Source: Chrysomallon squamiferum
Lineage: Eukaryota; Mollusca; Gastropoda; Neomphalida; Peltospiridae
NCBI GenBank assembly: GCA_012295275.1
Contig: CM022676.1
Location: forward strand, 62,001 to 126,000
Direction: 5' to 3'
Length of the DNA stretch: 64,000 bases
Part shown: positions 41,792 to 49,919 of the stretch, piece by piece
How positions within the stretch are numbered: position 1 is the first letter of the stretch
Layout: every line of letters starts with the position of its first letter
Notes under the pieces: generated by a model
The model's input: only the letters and a program-made list of their open reading frames with translations
What the model was told of the DNA's origin: nothing
The model's database searches: none
Program-made: the position numbers and the translations under genes

Positions 41792-42029
41792 CTATTTACT
41801 ATGACTTTGATTCAAGTAAACATTAAAATAGGCCAAGATGATTAAAAACGGAACAACCAATATTAACAAAAGTAAAATACCCTGTTTATGACTACAGTTT
41901 ATTTTACCCCAGTCAGAGAAAGAACAGTGATTCACTCCATTTTCATCTTTAACGCAGTTAACATCATCAAGCCACACTGGTCCTGTTCCTTCTCCAAACT
42001 GAGCATTCTTGTACGTCTTTGCGTTGAAT
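41792..42029 (-). pseudogene. SRCR domain 5, second-half exon with 27-bp deletion, then hydrophobic tail
   Basis: It reads [45 protein letters not shown] and SHKQ. It then passes directly into [16 protein letters not shown] and [13 protein letters not shown], stopping at TAG (41792-41794). Compared with the duplicate it lacks 27 bp encoding nine residues (DLGISCLPQ), including the last conserved Cys. The missing block lies between CAGG repeats, which suits slippage, and the frame is kept. A donor G|GTATTT is also present at 41881. The membrane anchor survives, but the domain should lack one disulphide. It is the last exon before the gap. Whether it is expressed cannot be told. Confidence 0.7.
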
Positions 42030-44589
42030 CTAGGATTTACAAAACAAATTGAGTTGTCTGCTCTTGGTTAGTACAAATATTGTTTAAGCTGTACTACGGG
42101 GTCATTCAGATTTTACTTTATATTCTATGACACAAATAGACGCCTACTAATACTTTATCACTGTTTAAAAAAGATCAGTTGAACATTCTTACTGACCGAA
42201 TGATAAAAGTGATCGTTTTCTTTTATTTTCTTGCATCAAATCTACTTACTGACTGAATCCTAAAAGTGTACAGATACATTCTGTGACACAGATAAACGCG
42301 TGATAATATTTTATCACTGTTTATAAATTAATCTCTTTAACAAGATTCTTACTGACTGAATCCTAAAAGTGTACAGATAAAGCCTGCGTCTTTGTCGTCA
42401 AATCTGTCACCACAGACAGTTCCCCATGTATCGTTAAGCTTGATTTCAACTCGACCCTGTGTTGGAATACCTCCACCATTGACTAGTCTGATAGACACTA
42501 AAAGAAAGGATAAAACATTTTATTCTAATGTTCTCAAAATTGAGGGAAATATTGTGTAAAAACAGTCCAGTCATTATTTCGGTATTTTTCTGAAACATGT
42601 TTGTTTGAAAGTTAAAAGGAAAAATTGAATTAAGAAAATATAATAAATAAAACGTTTCTATTATAGTCGGGTAGTTCCTTGTTTATTTGTGTCTATATTT
42701 TTGTCTGCTCTTTTTTTTTTTTTTTTTTGTAATTTTGTTGTTGTTGTTTTTTGTCTTTGTGAGTGTTTGAGAGAGAGTTTGGCACTACGGATAGTTTATT
42801 CTTTTGGTAGCTCAATAAACTCAAACAATCTGTTTCCGAACATAGTCGTAGATTAATTATAATAATGTTCTTTTATTATTATTATTCTTATTATTATTAT
42901 AGTAATAAAAATAATCAGAAAAAAAAACCTACACTATTAAGAAAAAGACGTTTTTTTTTTTCTTTACAGATAAAACAAACTCATATGACTATAAATATTG
43001 GAGAACTTTGTTGATCGGTATAAAATATTTGTGCTGATTCTTACATTGAATAGATATCGGTAATGTAGCTTTAAATTAATTTGCGTTATTAAGTAAGTAT
43101 TGATAAATTTGTAATTGTTTTTTATAATTTTTCATCTCATTAAAATTCTACATACTGATGCAACGAAAATCAAAAACAACTATAAGATTTGTATTTATTG
43201 AACCTTGACAGTGTATCCCAACATCGAAACTGTGACAACAGTAACTGTTTTTCCAACCAGGAAAACTACACTCTTCAACAGATCTTTCGTTTCCTTCACA
43301 CTGTAGATCACCTATCCATACTGGGCCAGAACCTTGTCCAAAGTATGGTGGATAGCGAGTAAAGACGTTTACTCCGTAATTGAAATATGTATCAAGGAAA
43401 AGAGAGATGTCTTGATTAGTACCTGATCGCTTATTTATAAAAACATTTAATATATTGTAGAACCAGGTATAATCAAATGAGTCATTTGAAGGGAATGATG
43501 AGTTGAGGGATCTATCTTATTCAATTTGTTTACTGGAATGACATGTGTTTATTTTTATAGAATGTGTAAAGAAATATGTTTTCCTGTCTTTCTGACTGTA
43601 AGTTTTGCAGTCTAACATCTTTCCAAGCAGTGGAACGAACAACGGAAACAGTTTCGCCAAACAAACACATGCCGTTTCATTGCTAACTACAAACTATCAT
43701 GAATACAATCCATCAGTATTTTGTTTTTTTACTACAGTAAAAAAGATGTATTCCAGTATATTATACATAAGATACAGAAACAGAAAATTGGTCTGGTTAT
43801 ACTAATATGTCCATGTAACAAACAAAGCTGAATGTGTTAAGACTGAGTTGCTCAAACAAGTAAGTTGCAGAGAAATCTCACAACATATATAGTACTGAAA
43901 GCTTTTATTGAATTATCCTTGAAGATTAATGTACTACTACTACTGTTTCTGATACTACTACTACTACTACTAATAATAATAATAATAATAATAATAATGT
44001 AGTAATATTAGTAGTAGAAGTAAGAGTAGTAGTTAGAAATATGGTGGGGAAATAGGGAGTATAACACAAAAGAACTATTTTTACCGACTAAATCCCATCA
44101 TTGAACAGAGAACACCAGCATCTTTTGTGTCAAAACTACTGCTACAGATTGTTCCCCACGTCCCGTTTACTTGAATCTCAACTCGACCTTGTGTTGGTAT
44201 TCCGCTTCCATTCACTAACCGTACTGGTACTGAAATAATAACATGTTAAATATGATCAGTTATTTAGACAAGAATAATTGTTTAGAAACAAAAACAAATA
44301 AATATATATAAATGTTATCCGAGAGACATCAGTAATTTGAAATAAAAGTTAGCTAAAATGTTGCTTTACCATGCTATTTTTTTACTAATTCTCTCTATCA
44401 CTACTTACAGCGATTCAAACAGCTGATTCCTACGTCTTGATTATGACTACAATTGTTTTCACCCTAAGTAGAGTATGAACAATAGTCTACACTTTCTTCA
44501 TCTCCCTTACAGTCAAGTCCATCAAGCCAAATAGGTCCACTGCCTTGTCCAAACTGAGATGATTTATAGGATTTTGCATTGAAACTGAA

Positions 44590-44648
<59 letters not shown>

Positions 44649-47600
44649 CAACAACAACAACAACAACAACAACTACACTGACTTATTTTGGTTTTTTACA
44701 TGAAAATATTAAAATAATTTAAATAGTGAAGATTTAATACTTTAAACGAGACTAATATTCTTAACTATTTATAATTTTAAAGCATTACTCATAATTACTT
44801 TCCTTCCCAGACATGGTCGCAATCTTATGAAAGATTTCTGAAATTTCAAAATTAGAATAGGTAATATTTTGAGATTTGACTTAATATTTCCGAATTTTAA
44901 ATAACAGTCTACATCTTTCTACATTAGTATCTATAATAACATAAAATGTATCTTGTAGAATATAGTTTTCTGCAGATATATATCAATAGAAAAATTTAGG
45001 AAATGCAATCAAGTTCATTTACCGACTAAAGCCCAGCATGTAACAGATGACAGCAGCATCTCTGTCGTCAAATTCATTATCACAGACAGTTCCCCATGTC
45101 CCGTTGTTTTCTATTTCAAGTCTACCTCTTGTTGTAGTTCGTCCTCCATTGACCAGTTGAACAGAAACTGAAGTGAGTTCAAGACAGGATTAAAACACAA
45201 ACAATAATTTTTAAATATGTTGATATTACCGTCTGAATTGTCAAAGTTGCATTTTTCCACGTGCACTGGTAATTATAACACACATACATTTATAAATATT
45301 TACATAAATACATACACACAGACACACATATATACATTGATCCATACATACATACATACATACAGACTGTGTATGTATGTGTGTGTGAAAGATTATGTTG
45401 CATTGTTTAATAAAACGTACAATGTTAGAAATAGAGGTGATACTTGTCACACTAAATGTTTCTTTTTTATTTCTTTAGAAACTATTTACTATGACTTTGA
45501 TTTAAGTATACATTAAAATAGGCCAAGATGATTAAAAACTGAACAATCAATATTAACAAAAATAAAATACCCTGCGGTAAACAGCTGATTCCCAAATCCT
45601 GTTTATGACTACAGTTTTTGTTACCCCAGTCAGAGAAAGAGCAGTGATTCACTCCATTTTCATCTTTAACACAGTTAACATCATCAACCCACACTGGTCC
45701 TGTTCCTTCTCCAAACTGAGCATTCTTATACGTCTTTGCGTTGAATCTAGGATTTACAAAACAAATTGAGTTGTCTGCTCTTGGTTAGTACAAATATTGT
45801 TTAAGCTGTACTACGGGGTCATTCAGATTTTACTTTATATTCTATGACACAAATAGACGCCTACTAATACTTTATCACTGTTTAAAAAAGATCAGTTGAA
45901 CATTCTTACTGACCGAATGATAAAAGTGATCGTTTTCTTTTATTTTCTTGCATCAAATCTACTTACTGACTGAATCCTAAAAGTGTACAGATACATTCTG
46001 TGACACAGATAAACGCGTGCTAATATTTTATCACTGTTTATAAATTAATCTCTTTAACAAGATTCTTACTGAGTGAATCCTAAAAGTGTACAGATAAAGC
46101 CTGCGTCTTTGTCGTCAAATCTGTCACCACACACAGTTCCCCATGTATCGTTAAGTTTGATCTCAACTCGACCCTGTGTTGGAATACCTCCACCATTGAC
46201 CAGTCTGATAGATACTGAAATCATAACATTTTAAGTAAACTTTCGATTTTTCATTCCAAATTGTATATCCTGTATTTAGTAAATGATAATGCTAATGTTT
46301 ATTTAAATTTCACTATAAATAGACATGCAGTGATTGACATATCGTATTGGTCGATATTACCATGTGAAGGAAGGTTGGTGTTTAAGATTATTAAATGAAA
46401 CTGTTATTCATTTATTTTTATTTTACATTTTACATTATTGTCCAGATTTTCTTCCATCTTGTAATATTTATTAATATTTTGGAAAATATATATTTAGTTG
46501 GAATTGTAATACTCAATTTTTTTAGATTATTTCTTCTGAATACTCAGTATAACCAGTTTTGTCCCACAGCGACTGTAACAAAATAGATGTGTTTCTATTT
46601 ATATATCAGTCAACAGGAAAGGTCTGCAGAGTTTCAGGAATGAGTTTCAATGTGTCATTATTATTATTCATGAGGAGAAAGCAGCATGCATAATTTAAAG
46701 CTACACATAGACCATTAAATGTCTGAGAATTATTTATCCTTGCTTAGACGTAAAGTACTTGGGAAATTTCTCTAAGATTCTTGGGTCATTAATATATTGT
46801 GAATACTGTCACTGCTGCTATGTTAAGGAACCGGGGACAGTAATGTTATGTCAGTAGAGGTCAGTGTTGTGAGATGGTATCACTATGACAGCGATGAAAC
46901 AGAGTTCAAGATAGAAGAGAGAAAGACGTTTGGGCCGGTTCTCTGCAATATAACTAGATGCAAGTTGATAAGGATTATACTATAATTTTCTATGATTTTG
47001 TGCAATCAGGCAGAGAAATTAAATATATAATCGACATCGAACTTGTGTAGCTTTTGTGTTATTACTTATGCGTCATTAATATTCTCGTTGGCATTTAATT
47101 CGATTCTTGGTTTCAGTTGGTATTAAACGCAAATAAAGATACATTATAGTTCGTAATGTAACAACATTAAAAATACAAAAGTAATTTTGTGACAGTTGTT
47201 ATACACATTTTGTCACTGATGAAAAGTATATAAAATAAAATACAATGTTATATGTAAACTGACAGTGACAGGTGATTCCAGCATGCTCTGAGTGACCACA
47301 GTTGTGTTTTCCCCAACCACGAAATGAATACTTTTCAACACTGTCTTCATCTCCATCACAACTCAGATCATCAAGCCATATTTGTCCAGTTCCCTCTCCA
47401 AAGTGAGCACTTTGATAAGGTGTTGCGTTGAAACTTAAATAAAAATGATAATCTACAGAGTAAAATGAATATTATATGTTTCGCAAAACATCTTCAACAG
47501 ACCTCCTTTTAGTCCGTAAATTTTGAAAAGAAAGTCCTTACTTCTTTCTAAATGATTTCATCAGTGTGTCACAGAGCGCTGCTTTGATACCAAAACGGTA

Positions 47601-47700
47601 ACATCTTCAAGCAAGATCTGATAAATTTTATTGCACCCTCGTCATCATCGTTATTGTTATTATCGACATTATCATTGTCAGTTATTATTATTATTATTGC

Positions 47701-47743
<43 letters not shown>

Positions 47744-48026
47744 TTATATTAAACTCGATTATACATCATCACTAATTTTTATTTTCAATAAAGTATCTAT
47801 AGACATTTTGGTTCAAAGAATTTGGGTAGTAAATAAGTCAGTAAATAGTTAATAAATGAATAATACAAATAAACACATTACCGACTAAATCCTAACATGT
47901 GACATAAAACAGAAGCATCTTTCTCATCAAAATTATCATCACAGATTGTTCCCCACGTCCCGTTTACTTGAATTTCAACTCGACCTTGTGTTGGTATTCC
48001 TTTTCCATTCATTAATCGAACTGGTA
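41792..48026 (-). CDS. Multi-SRCR protein locus, five domains in ten exons
   Basis: This is the only convincing protein locus in the window. SRCR domains are extracellular ligand-binding modules of scavenger receptors and innate immune proteins. Each domain is split over two exons: a 145-bp first half (VRLVNG, GRVEI, TWGTVC, LLGF motifs) and a second half of about 150-182 bp ([18 protein letters not shown] motifs). Introns between domains are phase 1 and introns inside domains are phase 2, so whole domains can be added or skipped in frame. Domain order is 48026-47264, 46214-45571, 45167-44409, 44229-43204, 42497-41881. The cysteine pattern fits the six-Cys (group A-like) type. Read without splicing at their last donors, domains 2 and 5 run into a hydrophobic tail and stop. 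Domains 3-5 carry lesions. A signal-peptide exon must lie upstream; candidates are given separately. Any exon beyond 41792 would be lost at the gap. Confidence 0.85.
42353..42497 (-). CDS. SRCR domain 5, first-half exon
   Basis: A 145-bp exon with acceptor cttttag and donor CA|GTAAGA. It reads [43 protein letters not shown] and TLLGFSQ. It is nearly identical to the domain 2 exon at 46070-46214. The frame is open and the splice sites are normal. Confidence 0.82.
42700..42910. repeat. Poly-T, (GTT)n and (ATT)n simple repeats in SRCR intron
   Basis: A T run at about 42711-42728, then ttgttgttgttg, then an ATT-rich tract near 42873-42905. All lie in the intron between domains 4 and 5. Confidence 0.85.
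43204..43385 (-). pseudogene. SRCR domain 4, second-half exon with lost splice acceptor
   Basis: It reads [49 protein letters not shown] and [10 protein letters not shown], with donor G|GTTCAA. By homology it should start at T-TTC-AAT (43385), as its sister exons do, but the two bases before are TA instead of AG. No other AG nearby gives the phase 2 entry required by the preceding exon: those at 43372-43373 and further upstream give phase 1 or 0. The segment between FN and FGQG is four residues longer than in the sisters. A different partner exon or a sequence error are alternatives. Confidence 0.7.
43925..44040. repeat. (ACT)n(AAT)n(AGT)n compound microsatellite
   Basis: A trinucleotide tract that changes motif from actact to aataat to agtagt. 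It lies in the intron between the two exons of SRCR domain 4. Confidence 0.9.
44085..44229 (-). CDS. SRCR domain 4, first-half exon
   Basis: A 145-bp exon with acceptor atttcag and donor CG|GTAAAA. It reads [42 protein letters not shown] and SMMGFSR. It is a close relative of the domain 1 first exon (47882-48026), including shared intron sequence before the acceptor, so domain 4 probably arose by copying domain 1. The frame is open. Confidence 0.8.
44409..44584 (-). pseudogene. SRCR domain 3, second-half exon, broken by a stop at the conserved Trp
   Basis: A 176-bp exon with acceptor ttttcag and donor T|GTAAGT. It reads [39 protein letters not shown], then TAG (44464-44466), then GENNC and [10 protein letters not shown]. 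The TAG replaces the TGG of the family WG motif, a one-base change. The frame after it is intact and all six cysteine positions remain, so the lesion is young or an assembly error. The acceptor's pyrimidine-rich stretch is a (TTG)n(TTA)n microsatellite. Confidence 0.85.
44585..44672. repeat. (AAT)n(AAC)n microsatellite at a splice acceptor
   Basis: A pure trinucleotide tract directly next to the domain 3 second exon. On the coding strand it reads (GTT)n then (ATT)n up to ttttcag, so it stands in for the polypyrimidine tract. Confidence 0.9.
45023..45167 (-). CDS. SRCR domain 3, first-half exon
   Basis: A 145-bp exon with acceptor acttcag and donor CG|GTAAAT. It reads [43 protein letters not shown] and YMLGFSR. 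It is open and normal by itself, and is more diverged from the other copies than they are from each other. It sits only about 315 bp downstream of the putative tail stop at 45482 and has no signal exon of its own. Confidence 0.8.
45285..45390. repeat. (ACAT)n / (GT)n microsatellite
   Basis: A tract of acat, cacaca and gtgtatgt immediately beyond the 3' end of duplication copy 2. It may mark the duplication breakpoint. Confidence 0.85.
45466..45471 (-). promoter_or_regulatory. AATAAA polyadenylation signal, upstream tail exon
   Basis: AATAAA on the minus strand 11 bases after the TAG at 45482. It is conserved in the duplicate at 41776-41781. The region is AT-rich, so a chance hexamer is possible. 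The implied 3' UTR would be very short. Confidence 0.4.
45482..45746 (-). CDS. SRCR domain 2, second-half exon, with possible membrane anchor and stop
   Basis: The SRCR part (45571-45746) reads [20 protein letters not shown], then [25 protein letters not shown] and [10 protein letters not shown], all cysteines present. A donor G|GTATTT lies at 45571, in phase 1. If it is not used, the frame continues through LPQ into [16 protein letters not shown] and [13 protein letters not shown] and stops at TAG (45482-45484). That stretch looks like a single transmembrane helix with a short polar cytoplasmic tail. The read-throughs of the second exons of domains 1, 3 and 4 are not like this. AATAAA follows 11 bases after the stop. 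I favour a terminal exon or an alternatively polyadenylated isoform; retained intron by chance is the alternative. Confidence 0.6.
46070..46214 (-). CDS. SRCR domain 2, first-half exon
   Basis: A 145-bp exon with acceptor atttcag and donor CA|GTAAGA. It reads [43 protein letters not shown] and TLLGFTQ. It is the duplicate of 42353-42497, with the same length and phases. A downstream piece of the same exon end (ttactgactgaatcctaaaa) is repeated inside the following intron near 45964, so the 3' end of this exon has been partly duplicated locally. Confidence 0.85.
46218..47263 (-). other. Intron between SRCR domains 1 and 2
   Basis: About 1.05 kb with no exon-like sequence on either strand that I can recognise. 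The + strand frame at 46395-46586 is AT-rich and has no family resemblance. Confidence 0.6.
47264..47433 (-). CDS. SRCR domain 1, second-half exon with a Cys-to-Tyr change
   Basis: A 170-bp exon between acceptor atttaag and donor T|GTCAGT. It reads [45 protein letters not shown] and [10 protein letters not shown]. It enters in phase 2 and leaves in phase 1. At the position where the other second-half exons have Cys (VNHC, VDYC, VEEC) this one has Tyr (codon TAT for TGT). The loss would leave its usual disulphide partner unpaired. The frame is otherwise open, so it may be a tolerated change, a polymorphism or a base error. Confidence 0.85.
47630..47745. repeat. (ATT)n microsatellite in intron of domain 1
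   Basis: A run of ATT with some GTT and ATC variants between the two halves of SRCR domain 1. The Leu-rich + frame here is only the repeat. Confidence 0.92.
47882..48026 (-). CDS. SRCR domain 1, first-half exon
   Basis: A 145-bp exon preceded by an acceptor ending in atttcag and followed by donor CG|GTAATG. Read in phase 1 it gives [14 protein letters not shown], then [28 protein letters not shown] and HMLGFSR, the standard N-terminal half of an SRCR domain. It closely resembles the exon at 44085-44229, including the intron next to the acceptor. No lesion is visible. Upstream on the minus strand there is no earlier SRCR exon, so this is the first domain. Confidence 0.85.
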
Positions 48027-49064
48027 CTGAAATAATAACATGCTTATATATTATCATTGAATTAGAATAGTACAATTTGTTTGGAAATGAAAAGATATTT
48101 AAACATACATATTATAATTTTATTTTGCATTGCGGATATTACGTAATAATAGTAAAGTTATGTAAGGTACTGATGTTGCTATATTTCTTGTGTTGTCAGT
48201 CAGTATTTCTCCTATTAATGCACTGAAACGTGTTAATATGTACAGACACCCGTTCATAAACAAGAGTTATTGAAATAGTAATTCAGACTAATGTGTTTAT
48301 CTCTTTTTTTTTAAATATATTTAATTTTTTCCACAACTGCGAAGTCTCTAATCAGTACCAAGAATCAGTAACCAGAATGCAAAGTAGTGATAAGTTTACT
48401 TTATTTTTGGAAGTAACAATTTGTTTTTACCAGTTAGTAAATACAGCACCTATTTCATAATTATTATGATCAATAAGACTGGATAATTCAAACTTTATAA
48501 CTGCATTAATTAAAAGCTATTATTCACATGTCTGATATTTAAATTTGGCTTGTATGAACACACAATAAAAATCATTTTAACTAAGAATAATCATTAATAT
48601 TATATTTTTAAATTAAATGTTTTGTACTTTAAAATGTGTCTTCACTGATAAGCTATGTGATCTATATATATATATATATATATATATAATCAAAATATAA
48701 TAAAATAAAATACGTATCCATGTATGTACATATGTGTGAATGTGAATAATGTATATAGCAATTATTAAATTAAATTATTAAACTTTTGATGTAACAAAAT
48801 ATAGGGAATGCGCCATTTTAATATTTGGTGTCATTTTGACATTTTTTCGCCTACAAACACCGTTCAGAAATCTGTAACGGGTGAACAATAATAAATTAGT
48901 GTCGTCCATTAAGCCGACCTGAAAACGTTAACTTTTCTCTGCAGGATTTCCAGGTGATATCAAACATTCTGAACGCAGGAAATAACAAAGAAACGTCAAG
49001 GAACATCGCGCTTCTGAATCTGGAAGTATTGTTATCGGGCGAGTAAAACATTTAAATAGAAGAC
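48027..49064 (-). other. Putative first intron / upstream of SRCR domain 1
   Basis: No exon recognised. It contains an (AT)n tract at about 48663-48688. It would be intron 1 if the signal exon at 49065-49122 is used. Confidence 0.5.
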
Positions 49065-49122
49065 CGGACTGTTCCACAATAATACAAATTACAGATATTA
49101 ATATTATTATGTAAACTGACAT
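49065..49122 (-). CDS. Candidate signal-peptide exon nearest the SRCR exons
   Basis: ATG at 49122 gives MSVYIIILISVICIIVEQS, a short N-region, a strongly hydrophobic core and polar residues, as in a signal peptide. A possible donor TCCG|GTCTTC gives phase 1, which fits the phase 1 acceptor of SRCR domain 1 and would yield ...[11 protein letters not shown]. The donor is weak. If it is not used, the frame continues to 48928 without any known domain. The AT-rich sequence could produce such a hydrophobic run by chance. Confidence 0.35.
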
Positions 49123-49176
49123 CTTTTGTTTTCGCAATTCGTCAGTTTATAACAATCGTTCACAGGAATGGGGGTA

Positions 49177-49182
49177 CTTATA
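49177..49182 (-). promoter_or_regulatory. Possible TATA box (TATAAG)
   Basis: TATAAG lies 55 bases upstream of the ATG at 49122, giving a plausible short 5' UTR. In such AT-rich DNA the match is weak evidence. Confidence 0.2.
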
Positions 49183-49861
49183 TTAAGAGGTGAATAAACT
49201 GCATTAATTAAATAAATACGTTAATCATAATTTTAAAAATCAGATAATTCTAAATATAACTACTGATCTTTTTTATTTTTTATTTTGATTTTTTAAATAA
49301 AGAGCCATGAATTATAATTATCAGAGTGTTTCACTTGTATTTTCTAACGGTGTCTCTTGTCTGTTATATACACGATCACATTATGACATTTCAGTGGTTC
49401 TTAAATAATACTGTTTTGTCATTAAATAACGCTAGAAGAATAAATAAAAAAAAAATAATTAGTTGCAAATAAAAACGTAAACGAAAATAACATTTAGTAT
49501 AATCATTTGTACTCCATAATGATACACAACACAGTTACTTCTCGTTTTTTGTGTGTCTTTTTTTTTTTTTTTTTTTGATGTTGTTTTGGGGTTTTTTTAT
49601 GTTGGTTTTTCAACAGTAAAATGATTTATCTATTGCTTTATCTCTCACTTCACTTTAATAATTACGTTCATTGATGATTACACTTTACTTAAACAACCAC
49701 GTAAACAAGTCTCGCAATTATGCAATACGGATGGCATCTACTGATCGTGAGGAATTGAAACTTTTCATTTGGACTAATTAGTTCGCCAAATATTGTCTGC
49801 TGAATGTTCATACCAATAATGTGTGTAATGTACTTCATATATTAAAATAAAAATTACACAC

Positions 49862-49919
49862 CTTAAACGACTGTAGGTACAACAAGTAAATAAATCCAAC
49901 TATAAGGAGAGAAAGACAT
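49862..49919 (-). pseudogene. First-exon paralogue A, stop just before the donor
   Basis: ATG at 49919 gives MSFSPYSWIYLLVVPTVV followed by TAA (49863-49865) and G|GTGTGT. Its intact relative at 55772 has TCA where this has TAA. Flanking sequence upstream (acgcaa, tttaatt, gttgactgacgcag) matches the other two copies. It therefore looks like a duplicated signal exon killed by a single base change, unless the base is wrong. Confidence 0.6.

Larger units (their letters stand above)
41702..42500 (-). repeat. Segmental duplication, copy 1 (carries SRCR domain 5)
   Basis: This block is highly similar to 45363-46217. The offset is 3690 bp at aatgttagaaatag (41731 and 45421) and 3717 bp from gagttgtctg (42051 and 45768) to the end. 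The 27-bp change is a single deletion in this copy. The copies share both half-domain exons, the intron, the hydrophobic tail and the AATAAA. Similarity stops just beyond the splice acceptor of the first exon. Confidence 0.93.
45363..46217 (-). repeat. Segmental duplication, copy 2 (carries SRCR domain 2)
   Basis: The partner of 41702-42500. It keeps the 27 bp that copy 1 lacks, so it keeps the last domain cysteine. Apart from that deletion the differences are scattered single bases, so the duplication is fairly recent. Confidence 0.93.

Noticed and set aside
43605-43805. A 66-residue + strand frame in an SRCR intron
   Set aside because: No recognisable domain, and it lies antisense within the intron between the two exons of SRCR domain 4.
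44487-44672. Poly-Leu minus-strand frame
   Set aside because: It is a microsatellite read in a frame different from the SRCR exon.
45241-45450. Overlapping frames on both strands in the ACAT/GT tract
   Set aside because: They arise from the microsatellite and have no family resemblance.
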